Shown: piece by piece, positions 53,101 to 64,000 of the stretch
Numbering within the stretch: position 1 is the stretch's first letter
Layout of the letters: every line of letters starts with the position of its first letter
Source of the DNA: Silurus meridionalis
Taxonomy: Eukaryota; Chordata; Actinopteri; Siluriformes; Siluridae
Assembly (NCBI RefSeq): GCF_014805685.1
Contig: NC_060896.1
Location: 6,992,889 to 7,056,888, forward strand
Direction: 5' to 3'
Length of the DNA: 64,000 nucleotides
Translations under genes and position numbers: made by a program
Notes under the pieces: generated by a model
Databases searched by the model: none
What the model saw: the letters and a program-made list of their open reading frames with translations, nothing else
Told to the model about the DNA's origin: nothing

Positions 53101-54827
53101 TCTGAATAAATAAACGCTCCCCATCAATTTTCAATTCAAAGATTCAGTAAGCTTTATAGACCAAGGCTTTAGAAATTGATTTCTATCAGTGTGGAAAGAA
53201 GTTTGGAAGCTGCTTAGAGCTGACCACAATGCGAGTCATAAGCTGTAGATTTCAGAGCAGTTGTGAATCTGCCCAGTAGTGGCAGACCTGCCAACATCTC
53301 TCTAAATCAACCAGGAAGTCACAATGGATCCTGGGGAAAAAAAACCACATTCAAAGACATGCAGGCTTCCATTGCTTTGGTTACAGTCAAGGCCTGTGCC
53401 TCGGCAATCAGGAAGAGATTGCACTTCATGGGAGAATAATAAGGCACTACTCAAAAACACAAATTTGCTGAGAAGTGCATGGACAATTCTCAAACATCTT
53501 TTTGGACAAATCAGTTCGGTCATCTTGATATCTTGCAAAATCTGGCATTAAGAAGTGTTCTACCCAAATGTACAACATGCCGATACAGGGCTGCATTGCT
53601 GCTCACAACCTCGATACCAATAAAGAATTATGCTTTGTTCACTTTTTCTCTTTACAACAGGTTTACTGGTGGAGCTATTTTGTGTTTTGTGTATTTGATT
53701 TGCACTGTCCTGTATTGTCTTGCACTGTCTTGTGTTGTCTTTGCACTGTATGTACCAGGTTGCACACATGCACTTTATGTGGCGAGGACACTTACTAGTC
53801 CTCAGCCCTGTGTTTTCTGTTTCTGTGATTGTTATTGTATGTAGCACCAGGGTTCAGGAGGAACGTTTTTTACTGCGTACTGCGTCAGCTATATATAATT
53901 GAAATGACAATAAAAGCTTCTTGACTTGATCAAAATCATATATAAGACAAATGCAGTCCGATTTGGTAGGATGTCCGGTTCACCATTTAGCAGTTGGTTA
54001 AGATTTCCTCATTTGTGTGTGTGAAGAAATGCCAGATTATTTCTCTAGATGAATTAAACTCTAATGTTGGCAGGCAGACTCCTAAATCTTGCCTGGACGC
54101 ATGGTATTGAACGTATCGGCAGATGGCTGGTGCTTTCTACACGTGTTAAATATTACCTGAACTGCTACATTGAGCTTAATCTGGCTCGAAAATGAAACTT
54201 ATTTCCCAAACACATGGGAAACATATTGCAGGTTCAGCAAGAACGAAGTCTTGACAGTTTTAATTTGCACCAGATGGCTTGGAGATCTGTAATGCTTACG
54301 AGCATTAAAATAAAATAATGTGAGCTAGTAAGTGACAGTTAGCCTATACCTCCTTATAGCTAACATCCACATCGTCAGCGTCTATTAGGTTTCTTCTGAT
54401 TAGAAAAACACTGTCAGTTATCTTTGGATCTCATGTAAGAACCAATTAAATGAATCATGAAACGGGCAGAAGATAAAATCTTTTTTTGTGTGTCTGTACA
54501 GGCAAATGATGCTTACCTGCAGATGGCGATAGGGAACGCCCCATGGCCCATCGGGGTGACCATGGTAGGAATCCACGCACGTACCGGTCGAGAGAAAATC
54601 TTCTCCAAACACGTCGCTCACGTTCTCAACGATGAAACCCAAAGAAAATACATCCAGGTTTGTTTTCACTGCAAATGTATTGAGCATTTGATGTGTGTAA
54701 TACGGAGGATAACTCATAAAAAACTAATGTCATTCTCTCTGTTCAGGGTCTGAAGAGGTTAATGACCATCTGCCAGAAGCATTTCCCCACAGATCCTTCA
54801 AAATGTGTTGAATACAATGCTCTGTAA
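44170..54827 (+). CDS. prpf18: Pre-mRNA-splicing factor 18, complete
   Basis: PRPF18 acts with SLU7 in the second step of splicing (3' splice-site docking and exon ligation) in the nucleus. Exons: 44170-44235, 46607-46684, 49402-49512, 49600-49713, 49804-49950, 51835-51903, 52708-52848, 52925-52996, 54502-54657, 54747-54827. They join in phase to 344 codons plus stop; human is 342. [20 protein letters not shown] starts the protein. The PRP4-like/SFM motif ([37 protein letters not shown]) is at about residues 75-115. The C-terminal Prp18 helical domain follows ([57 protein letters not shown]), including the conserved loop NAPWPIGVT. Exon 3 could start at 49402 or a few codons later; the linker there is poorly conserved. 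Intron 4 is GC-AG. Confidence 0.97.
44236..46606 (+). other. prpf18 intron 1
   Basis: 2.4 kb. Holds a LINE-derived stretch (45130-45960, minus strand). The rest is AT-rich with nothing recognised. Confidence 0.7.
45130..45960 (-). mobile_element. LINE 3' region (C-terminal ORF part)
   Basis: The minus-strand frame reads [36 protein letters not shown], and after frame shifts [15 protein letters not shown], the typical C-terminal tail of fish non-LTR elements (ESILT...LLPSGRRYR). Several breaks show it is dead. Clade not assigned. Confidence 0.7.
47170..47555 (+). mobile_element. Tc1/mariner-like 3' fragment
   Basis: The frame has [18 protein letters not shown], similar in layout to a transposase C-terminus (DLxPxExxWxxL), and ends with GGGTCCACAAACATTTGACT, the terminal-repeat sequence of a common fish Tc1 family (compare ATGTCCACAAACTTTTGTCC at 31190 and 33128). 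The 5' part is missing. Confidence 0.6.
47709..48493. mobile_element. Non-autonomous hAT-type element with 8 bp target duplication
   Basis: Ends TAGGGATGCACCGAA and TTCGGTGCATCCCTA are inverted; flanks CTTTAGAG at 47701-47708 and 48494-48501 are identical. 785 bp, no transposase domain. In prpf18 intron 2. Confidence 0.9.
48605..49127. mobile_element. hAT-type MITE, truncated left end
   Basis: The right end GGTTGACCTCTA is followed by ATTTAACT; the left flank is TTTTAACT (7 of 8). It shares the internal CATCAGTGATTCGCCTCTAG with the copies at 50.4 and 52.1 kb. In prpf18 intron 2. Confidence 0.75.
50410..51526. mobile_element. hAT-type MITE, long copy
   Basis: The left end TAGAGGTCAACCCGATTTTA is flanked by ACTCAGAC; the right flank is ACTCGGAC (7 of 8). 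It contains GTGATTCGCCTCTAGAGGCC at about 51404 and extra sequence relative to the 357 bp copy, possibly a nested insertion at 50.53-51.37 kb. In prpf18 intron 5. Confidence 0.75.
52072..52428. mobile_element. hAT-type MITE, short copy
   Basis: Ends TAGAGGTCAAC and GTCAACCTCTA are inverted; flanks TTCACAAT and TTCATAAT agree at 7 of 8. 357 bp. In prpf18 intron 6. Confidence 0.82.
53640..53935 (+). repeat. LINE-like 3' tail repeat
   Basis: TTGCACTGT-rich stretch ending in TTGAAATGACAATAAAAGCT, a 3' end common to dispersed fish repeats. No protein part is recognised. In prpf18 intron 8. Confidence 0.5.
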
Positions 54828-54829
54828 CT

Positions 54830-54852
54830 GGACAAACACACACACACACACA
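54830..54852. repeat. (AC)n tract in prpf18 3' UTR
   Basis: About 10 AC units directly after the stop codon. Confidence 0.85.
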
Positions 54853-54899
54853 AAATGCTTGTTGTGTTGCTATTTCTGTTGTAAATATATTGAACATAT

Positions 54900-55320
54900 T
54901 GTTAAAACAGCAGTCTGAATTTACTATATCGCACCGATCACGCATAACTTCATAACCTTGGTTAGCCTCGGCCACCCATGACCCTGTCACCTCTTCACCA
55001 CTGTTCCTTCCTTGGACCATTAGTGATTCTGACCCCTGCAGACCGAGAACATCCCACAAGAGCTGCAGTTTTGGAGATGCTCTGACCCAGTCGTCTAGAC
55101 ATCACAATCTGTTCCTTGACAAACTCAATCAAATCCTTACGCTCACCCATTTTTACTGCTTCTAACACGTCAAATTTGAGGACAAAACATTCACTTGCTG
55201 CCTTAATAATCTTCCACCCAGTAACAGGTGCCATGCTGAAGAGATAATCAGTGTTTTATTCACTTCACCTGTCATCATTTTATTGTCATAATGTTATGCC
55301 TGATCTGTGTGTGTGATACG
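54900..55320 (-). mobile_element. Tc1-like transposon fragment (transposase N-terminus)
   Basis: The minus-strand frame 55234-54995 reads [20 protein letters not shown] then [20 protein letters not shown], the paired-like helix-turn-helix start of a Tc1 transposase. The catalytic domain is absent. The outer end CATAATGTTATGCCTGATC is at about 55287-55305. This may overlap the prpf18 3' UTR. Confidence 0.8.
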
Positions 55321-55329
55321 TTCTAGAAG

Positions 55330-56485
55330 TTTATACCCAGTTTTTCGCCCTCATGCCTGTAAATAACCCTTTAAATGGAGTTTTATATTTGTCATATTGT
55401 GACAGAAACATATATACATCTGTATTCAGGATCTGAGCCTTCAGCTGGGAGAGTGATGTCATTTTTTTGTCGACTCATTCACACCCCACCTTTGATATAT
55501 ATCTAGTCTTTTTCAAGCTTTGAGTGCCGTAATAAATGACGTGAAGGAAGTGCTAATTCAAAGAAAAATTCAATAACGTCCTTCAGTATGTTGTCCAGAA
55601 AGCTGGTCAGTGATTTTTTGCAGGGTTTATGATTTGAAATTTAACATTGGGACAAATGTAGCTCCTCCCAGCAATGATTACTCAAAATCCATCCATTTAC
55701 AGACCGATGACCAATTTAAATATGAATTTAATAAAATGTTCTCTATCCAGTGTCTCACTTAGGCAGAAATGTTGTCTTATGTTCATTGATTTGAGCTCTG
55801 TTGAGGTTCATGATTATGACATAAGATTTACATCATTGTTATTCTCACTGATTCATACAGTCACACTGTACCCTGTAAATAGGGGAGGAGTTACCCAGAA
55901 GGGGCCACACCAATCATACAAATGTGTCATTATAACATAAAAGTGTTTAACTTTGTATGATTTTAGTTTTTCCTTCCTTATGGATAAGAGAAGCCAAATT
56001 ACACAGCAAAGCTCAGCCCTCAGGAATCCTTTAATTTGTTATGCATATATTTCTTCACTCGGATAAACAGCGTCTGTACACAGCAATGATTCTGTCAAAG
56101 GCAACTTTTACATACTTCTTCTGCATACTTATTCAGTATGCAGATTTATGCTTCGCATATTTAATTAATGTGCATGTTATTTACTTCATTTGCATTAATT
56201 ATTATTTTGCATACCTTACTCATCCTTATTCATTTATATTCTGAATATATCATTTTTGAACAGCTGATTAGTAGATTCAGAAATTTTTCGGTATTGTGGA
56301 TTCTGGTGTTGGTTAAGGTGTAAATGCGAAGAAAATATGTAGCGCAAACAGTCTCTGTGGCAGCAAATAGTCTCAATGGCACCACGGCCCAATGCAACTA
56401 AATTCTCACAAGACACGAGTTTGATTTTTGTTATTTTGACTGAAGCAGATTGAACCTTTAATATAGTTCATTATTAATGTTTGTT
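55330..56485. other. Intergenic, nothing recognised
   Basis: AT-rich, no coding similarity and no clear element ends. Confidence 0.6.
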
Positions 56486-56490
56486 ATATG

Positions 56491-56702
56491 GTTCCCTGGT
56501 GGTCTAGTGGTTAGGCCCGTGTTCGAGCCCCGGTCAGGGAACCAACCCCAGCCACTCTTAGTGCCGGTACCAAGCCCGGATAAATGGGGAGGGTTGTGTT
56601 AGGAAGGGCATCCAGCGTAAAAACGTGCCAAATCAAACATGCGGATCATGAATACGGATGATCCGCTGTGGCGACCCCTAACGGGAGAAGCCGAAAGAAA
56701 GT
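56491..56702 (+). mobile_element. tRNA-Glu-headed SINE with LINE-derived body
   Basis: 56493-56541 reads as a tRNA-Glu missing its anticodon arm: TCCCTGGTGGTCTAGTGGTT (acceptor, D arm, A box), then GTTCGAGCCCCGGTCAGGGA (B box, T arm, acceptor). The body (56562-56637) matches the LINE leader at 7905-7835 reversed; the tail GATCCGCTGTGGCGACCCC plus GGGAGAAGCCGAAAG matches the LINE 3' end at 7175-7225 reversed. A related TAATGTTTGTTATATGG flanks both sides. Confidence 0.85.
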
Positions 56703-58500
56703 TTTATTAATGTTTGTTATATGGAGGGTAGTGTATAGATAGGGATAAATTAAAAGGCTTTATGTTGATGCCTTTATATAAAGACTCATGTTTGATGGAA
56801 AGTTGAACACTAACACAGCAGCACGATACTAAAAATGCGCTCTGGAATGCATTTTATAGCAAAGCCAAGAGTCGACTCTTAAACGATCGAACTTGCTAAA
56901 AGTTACCATTACCATTATGTTAAAATTACCTTAAAGAAACATCGTTTCTGTCACTGTGTCTTTTAAAATGGACGTGTTTTCACTGTCTGGCCACCATCAT
57001 TTTCTCTCTGCTTCACTCTTCCTGCCGGATGCATCTAAATTATTCACAGAGGACCAGATGTGTTGACCTTCCTCTTGGCTAAGATGTAGCAGTGAGACTG
57101 AGAGAAACCCCAGACTCGCAATGTCCAGAGGCTACACCAAAACACTTACACAGCAACAGGAAAACACAAAAACACATACACAGTGCCTGAAAAAGCCTCG
57201 TTACATTATAGTGCTGTGTTCTCACGGCATGTGGGAAAACACACACACTTTCACTGCATGAGAGAAAAACTTCCAGCTGCTGTCAAATGCCGAAAGGGAA
57301 CATTCTGCAGCGGCCTAGACTGTTGCTACAGCAACGCTATTCAGAAAGACCTGGATTTCATTAGTGTGTGTGTGTGTGTGTGTTGTTTGAGTTATCAATT
57401 GCTGAGAATTGCAGGATTTTGAAAGCTAACTGTGAGTCATTCATGCTTATTTGGGTTTCTCTGCTTGTTATTTGACTTTTTTGGCTCCTGGAAATTTTGG
57501 TTTTCAGCAGTAAATCCCTCTAATGATCCCTTATATATAGTAATGTCTAAACTTTGATATCAATTTATTTACATGGTGCCAAGATATTGAAAAAAATGTA
57601 TGCATACTTTTTTTTTTTTTGCTTGCTATACGCAAGTTGTTTTATTAGCATGGTCACGTGGTAACGTTAAAACAATTCACTCACCACAAAAATAACCTTA
57701 ACGTGCATGTAATTTGCATTTATTCAAGGCTGTGGTGGAGCCAGAGGCTATCCCAGGAACACTACGGGAATGCACACTGGAAAGGAAGCCAGTCTAATTG
57801 TAGCGCACCATGCACACTTATTCACACCTGGAAGCAGTTTAATGTAACCAGTTCACCCAGTTTGCAAGGTTTTCGTTGGTGGAAGGAACCTGGAGGAAGC
57901 TCATGTGGGTATTGAGAACCTGCAAAACCCCATATATTCGCACTTGGAATTAATGATGCAAAAGCCAATCTTTGGAGACGTTTTCAAGCATAACTGCAGT
58001 AGCAAAGTGATTTACTGATGATAACATGAGTACTGTTGACTCAATCTGATGACCTTCCAACCAGTAGCCAGACGCAGAGTTTACTTTTCCACATGTATCT
58101 GGCAACAAAACAAAGTCTCAGCTATTGTATGAGGAGCAAACAGTCCGGAAGATGATCACACAAACAGGACAAAAAAAGTAAGGGGAAGACAATGAGATGT
58201 TTTAGTCAAATTTCCTCTGAGTCACTCAAAAGCTATTGCGCTCACAGTGAGTCTGCAGGAAGTAAAAAAGCCACTGGGAATTTAAAACAAAATACACTAC
58301 AGATGTATTAATCATCATATTCAGATGTGATTATGGTGATTATGATAACTTTAATATATATGAGATTCTTGCTGACATGTATCAGGACCTGACTGTGTGC
58401 CAGGTACAGACAGTAGTTTGGATGTAAGTGTTGATTTATTAATTATTGAAAAAATAAATGTGTGCAAAATAGGTTTACTTATACTAATTGCAGCATTCAT
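56703..58500. other. Intergenic, nothing recognised
   Basis: Short (TG)n at 57364-57382. No coding exon is supported. Confidence 0.55.
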
Positions 58501-58513
58501 AATGAGTATGTAT

Positions 58514-58712
58514 ATTTAAAAATAAGTATGTATGTTGTGTACTAAAATTCCAGTATACATTTATAGCAAGAGTATGCATCAAATCAAAATCAAAAATGAT
58601 TTCTCACATACACAAATACAATTTTATTTTATTTGATTTTGATTTGATGCATGCTCTTGTTATTTATGTATACTGGAATTTTAGTACACATTATACATAC
58701 TTATTTTTAAAT
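58514..58712. repeat. Long hairpin-forming inverted repeat
   Basis: 58514-58596 and 58631-58712 are reverse complements over about 80 bp (ACTAAAATTCCAGTATACAT and its inverse), with a spacer of about 34 bp. AT-rich and without coding capacity; a MITE-like foldback is most likely. Confidence 0.85.
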
Positions 58713-61700
58713 CAATAAAAAGTCTATCTATCTAAAAGTCTATCTATTTCAATAAAATGTCTCTAATATTTATTGATAGATACTAAAAGGTTTATCAATA
58801 AATAAAATAAAGTGTGCAAAATAAATAAATGCACCAACAATGCATAAATACTATGCACAACTAAAAGAAATGTGTGCAAAATTAGTTAAACTGATTTATA
58901 GCAAACACTTTTACAGCTCATAGGGTTTAAAAACGGCAACTTATCCAGATCATCCGTTCACATCACACAAATCCTCTTCTAGTCCCTATAAAGTGTGTTA
59001 ATGTTATTAGCATATTAGCCTGGCTTTTTGTCCACTTAACCATGCATAAAGAGCCGAGTTATAGCACAATAAACAGAGCTTACACAGATTTACAACCATC
59101 ACATGTATATTTGCTGTCCTGTTTTTCTTTGTAATGAAATGTTTCAGCTTTATTATCACCTGACTCATTTCTGGTGTTAGCATTGTTAGCTGCATAGGAG
59201 TTGGCTAGCATTATATACAAATGTGATTCCCTCAGGTTGTTTCCTTATACAAACAGGTATTTACTATGTGATTCATTGAGTAACCATGTATACTAGAACA
59301 TACAGTACAATGAGACCAAATTTTCAAACAATTTAGTGCTTCTTTCAAGTTTGTCAGATTTGTAGAATCAGACATGAAGGTTCGACTACAGAAACCACTC
59401 CAGATTCACTACCGAATTGTGTATAAATGCATAAATTAGTTAAAGGAAACCCAATACTGCTTGACAGGGAAAATTGCTTGAAATTCTTCATTAGGATCAA
59501 AGCAACTTGTTTCTTTTTTCTCCCTTCAAACTCAGCACCATATCCAGCCACCAGTTTCTCATTACATATTCCAATGTATAATTTCCCATAATTAATATTC
59601 ATGAAGAAATTTAATTTCAAAACGACCCCTGGGGACTATGCAGAAGAGGGTGAAGAGCAGGAGCAGTCAATGTCATCTCTTTTTTCTCTCTGTAGCTGCT
59701 CTCTGGTGAATAATAATGACTATTACACATTCATAATATTCTGCATTTCACATGCTTGCACCATAGCAGTGCTTTTTTTTTTTTTTTTGCAACCTCTTTA
59801 TGGAATGTGAAAACGAAGGATAAAAAAAACTGGACCCCAATAAGAAAAATCACACTTAGGTTTAGAGAACATTCAGCAATAATTTATTTTCATAATCTCA
59901 AGAACCACCACATTTCTTATCTGGAAAATTCAGATTCAGTTGCCAACACGGTTTTTGAAAAAATTTAAAGTTACTATACAAATTCTTAATAGAAAAAGAA
60001 TAAATTAACTGTGGAATTCATTGTTATTCTCCTCAACAACTCCACATTTGTTGTTGTGTTTTTTTTTTTCTACAACACCGTTATGTCTGCGGTTATTTTT
60101 GATTCGAACTCCATAAAGTGATGAACACATGCTCTATTGTCAGGAATGAGGGTGTGAGCGACACGGTTTAGTAACTAACATCCTTCATTTTGCACAACTC
60201 GTATTAAAACTATTGACAACGGTTAGGAAAAGTCTACAGCTAGAAAACAACGCAGTAACTGGTCATCCTGTAGCACCTGAAAGGGTTACTTTGTCCTGAC
60301 ATAGTGAAAAATAAAAAATAAAAATACTGTTTGATTTAAAAAAAAAAAAAAAAAAAAGAAAACATCTGAACAATTCAGTATTTTTTTCTTTGTGAAAAAT
60401 AACCCAGACAGGTTTCCATAGTCTTTTCCATATATGTTGATAAATGTGTTAGTTTATTTTTTTTGTTATAAAAGGTTTTAGGCTTGTTATTAAATACAGG
60501 TAGGAAGGAGGGCATGAGGAGAGAATATACGTTTTTCTCATTTCTCAGTGGAGAGATAAGGACAAGGCCTGAATCACAGCACAGTGGGATGAGACGCCAT
60601 CATGTGAGAGGGTTACGGAGATCTTTGACTCCGGATGTTTCTAGGATTAATTTTAACACCAAAGAACTGAACTTGCCTCTGAACTGTTCTTGAAGTTCAA
60701 ACTCAGGCCTACGGTGACCTGGAAGTACAGCACATGTTAACAAACCAAAAATGCAAAAAAAAAAAAAAAAAAGATGAAAAAACAAAAAAACAAATGAAAA
60801 CCACCTCAACATCATCTCAAAACAGGAAGTGAGGTCCTCAGAGAACATTACATGCTTGTTGCTGACTGGAATTGAATCTGCCCTTGCTTTTATTCCATCT
60901 TATTTTTATAGTCACAGATTAAGTCCAGATACCAGCATATCATGTTCAATAAGGACCTCCCTATTACAATTTAATATTGATGTGATTTTTGCAGTTTTTT
61001 TTTCTTCTGATTATTTGTTAAAATGTTAGTTTTGTTCCCTTTTTTAATACTTATATTTTGTTCTCTGGTTTGTTAACATGCTTTGCACTTATGACACACC
61101 ATCCAGGCCTAAAAAAGAGGCAGCATTACATTGTTCTGGCTAAAAACATTAGTCTTGAATCTGTGAAAAACCACACAAACAGCAATCGATTTCACATTGC
61201 AGGGTGTCAGGATTGAACTCCGTCATGAAGGGTCTGATGGCACATAATGCACACACACACTATAATAATGGAAATATGTATACAAAGAAAAAAAAAAGTG
61301 TGCTTTTAGATATCTCTAAGTCCTTTGCTGCAGAGAGTCCATTTCCAAGTGTGTGTTGTACCATGTGGGGTGTGTATAGAAATGCGGTTGTTATGGCTTG
61401 CTGTGGTTCGCCGTCACATGATAGACAGATTGAGTAGAAGAGCACCATAGTTTCATGTTTAAATCGTTTTGCTGTGTAGAGAAACACAAACACCCTGTGT
61501 TTTTTTTCCCTCTCTCCGGTCTAAAAGCCTACAATGAGTATGGAGGTTTGTCCGCGTTCAGAAACCGAGGTCCGGATGTGTTTGTTCTGCTCGTATACTG
61601 GAATGCTTAGACTGTCGCTTGAAATGGCACAGAGGTAAGATCATTAGAGAGAAGTTTGTTGGTCAGTGTCTGTTCTGTATGACGTGCCCCTTTTACGTTG

Positions 61701-64000
61701 TGCTCTTTATAGTTTCGTCCAGTCCCTAAGTGAGTACAAACAGTCTGGTGCTAACTGCATGCAGAACAGTAAAACTGTCAGTAAGCAGATAAAAAAAACA
61801 AAAACAATAAAAAAAAAACAATGTTGAAGATGTCAGGTACGAAAGTGACTTGAGGGCTCAAAGCCAGGTTAGATTATGGACATTTGTAATTCATCAGTGT
61901 ACAGTACAGTAGAGGCTCAGAGCACCATGGTGGCTAGCAGGCTGGTGGAGCTGCCCGAGTGAGTGAGTGAGTGAGCGGCACATACAGTACTTCATCAAAA
62001 TGTTACACTAACACACACACAGCTCACATCTAACAAGCGTTCGGAGACGAGTTTCCCATAAAAGACAGCAGAACAAATATGGCACCACGTGACTTTTGGG
62101 GAAACTTTGCAGCTATTGTATGACGACTGATAGATCTTGAAATAAAGTGAGGATAAATGAAAAAAAGACCAACAGATGGAGACCACAAGCCTCAAAATGT
62201 TTACACAAATGCCTGCTAATGATGACATTTAGTGAGTCTACATCCAGCCCTGCAATGACAACGAACACAAACGTTTCTGCTTCAGTGAGGAATCGTGGGA
62301 ACACCTGGACATTCCACAGACTTTTAGGATCAAGATCAGTAGAAATTATTCTAAAGCACTAATAATGTTTCTTTACAGTATAAGCTTTATATTGTAAAGC
62401 TTATTAATGGGTGTGAAGACAAATCATTATACTGATGTAACACAATGCAACCCACATGTGGTGCATGACATGTCCTGGACACTCTAAACCCAGAGTCTAG
62501 TCTTAAAAAGATCTTTTCTAAAATGTCCTCAACCTGAGATCACTTGGATCTCGAATAGATCTGTTCATGGGCCTGTTTTTAAATCCTCCTCATGCAATTA
62601 TTATTATTTTTGTAATAATTAAAATTTTGGCTTATGAATTTAATACCAAATTATATACCAAATTATACAGCCTAAGCTACCCTGACCTATATGTGAAGTA
62701 AAAACCTTTCACTTAGATGTTGTCCTGACACGCATCTTTAATCTAAACCAGACGGCACGAAACCAAACAAGCAGTAGATTTCCTCATATTTGTGTCTGTA
62801 TTTCTTTAGAAGTCATTATGAGGATTTGTACCCGATTCCATTCCTAGTTCATGTGAGGTTACGTTCTTGATGGTCGAAGTTTAAACTGAACCACTTTATT
62901 CAATTTAAGTTACATTTTAAGTAAATAAGCATTGTTATTGTTTATCAACTTGTTTAGTACTTTAACAGTATGATCACTACTGTTAGGTAGGCAGAGAGAT
63001 AAAACTGGCTGGTTTAACATTCATAACCTTCATGGTTTAACATTCATATTTTGCTCATAATATGCTACTGGTTGAGTGGAGTCTGAAATGGTGTCTCTTT
63101 TTATTGACTGTTTAATGCAGGAGGGCCATAAAAATTTTTTATCAATTAGATTTAGATATTGAATTTAAGGAGACATTCACTCACCACTTCTGAAATCATA
63201 CATTTCAGAGCTGCCTTTTGTTTATGCATTATTTACTGTATCCATATATTCTGGAGAGGGATTTTCAAGGTTTTCGGGAATAATTAATGTGGTTTTCAGT
63301 TGTCATTGCAGTGCGGTTAGCCTTTTTTACGAAAGCATTTCTGAGAAACTTTTGGGAAGGAACCTTCTGATTCCTAACAGTCTTCATAATTAGAAATCAC
63401 AACAATGCCTATAATAATTCTTGAATGATTCGCATCTAAATGGGTGTTTCTGTCATCTTGCGGTCTTGTGGTCTCATTTATGCACATATTTTCTACAGAA
63501 CGTTATAAAATGGGACATTTTTTTTATGGTTCACTCAGTGGACTGGGGTGTGTGATTCATCGCAGCTACTTCAACAGAACAGAGCAGATGAAGGTTACGA
63601 ACAAAATGGCCAACAGCAACGTCCTGTAGGTGTGTGTGAGTGCTCCTTATTTTCTATGCAGAATTACACACCGATGTGTGTTTGAGTATGCATACTTGGA
63701 GGCAGTTCACTAGAATGTACACACACACATACATACACACAAATACACACACACACAAACACCTCCAAAAAAAAAAAAAAAAAAAAAGAAGAGGCCACAC
63801 CCCTGGTGTATCAATCCAGCGATGGGATTGGATGAAGGGTTTTTGTGCATACGGAGCAACTGGCTGGCAGCTAACTGGGTCACAGTTCAGAGTTCATATG
63901 ATACGCAGTGGGAGGGTCAGCAAGGTCAACTTAGGTTTGGTTTAGTACAGTTTGGTGCAACCTCAGTGATCCCAAAATCCAGAGCCACTGTACTGTTGGA
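58713..64000. other. Intergenic or 3' UTR of an unseen neighbour; no gene supported
   Basis: AT-rich with long poly(A)/poly(T) runs (60338-60357, 60755-60772, 63767-63787), (GAGT)n at 61958-61973 and CA-rich tracts. By human gene order the next gene would be FRMD4A on the minus strand, so a long 3' UTR could lie here. No exon could be verified. Confidence 0.5.

Noticed and set aside
56493..56541. Functional tRNA-Glu gene
   Set aside because: The anticodon arm is missing and the unit continues into a LINE-derived body, so it is a SINE head.
61930..62000. Minus-strand reading SGSSTSLLATMVL followed by a stop, considered as an frmd4a C-terminus
   Set aside because: An in-frame stop lies only about 20 codons upstream, no convincing acceptor was found and I cannot match the tail to FRMD4A.

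Overview
This is a vertebrate nuclear window, almost certainly from a teleost fish. Genes are split by GT-AG introns, coding exons are dense only in short stretches, and the spaces between them are full of Tc1-like, hAT-like, RTE-type LINE and LTR-type remnants and long (TA)n/(CA)n microsatellites. The genus cannot be read from the sequence; the repeat mix would suit an otophysan such as a catfish, which is a guess. There are no bacterial-type genes, CRISPR arrays, operons or rRNA genes.

Four protein-coding genes could be rebuilt exon by exon. (1) 97-6945 (+) is a muscle-type carnitine palmitoyltransferase 1 (cpt1b-like), 17 exons, lacking only the exon(s) for about the first 47 residues. (2) 9182-11845 (-) is complete sephs1 (392 codons, Thr at the Sec/Cys site), convergent with cpt1b. 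(3) 35095-42421 (-) is bend7, a BEN-domain protein, 8 coding exons, 412 residues, with its last two exons separated from the rest by a 4.1 kb intron holding two LTR-type elements. (4) 44170-54827 (+) is prpf18, the Slu7/Prp18 splicing factor, 10 exons, 344 residues, with one GC-AG intron. The order and orientation sephs1(-)-bend7(-)-prpf18(+) match human 10p13 as I remember it, where FRMD4A follows; 54.8-64 kb therefore probably leads toward frmd4a, but I found no coding exon there.

The interval between sephs1 and bend7 (13.8-35 kb) is a rearranged segmental duplication. The sequence just upstream of sephs1 and the sequence around the 3' end of bend7 occur twice, in the same order (13.8-25.6 kb and 28.0-35.65 kb), broken by different insertions. 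One consequence is a decayed second copy of the last two bend7 exons at about 25.1-25.4 kb. Inside these blocks lie a Tc1-like relic (about 15.2-16.7 kb), a 4.3 kb composite element with long inverted arms (16.9-21.2 kb), a roughly 200 bp palindrome (28.63-28.83 kb) and a nearly perfect 1.94 kb tandem duplication carrying a broken RTE-type reverse transcriptase (29.5-33.2 kb).

No new defence, metabolic or regulatory system was found. The most unusual material is repeat biology: an LTR-bounded element with a 5 bp target duplication and a 10-residue coding minisatellite, a tRNA-Glu-headed SINE that shares segments with both ends of the local LINE, hAT-type elements with 8 bp target duplications in prpf18 introns, and the partial duplication of bend7.
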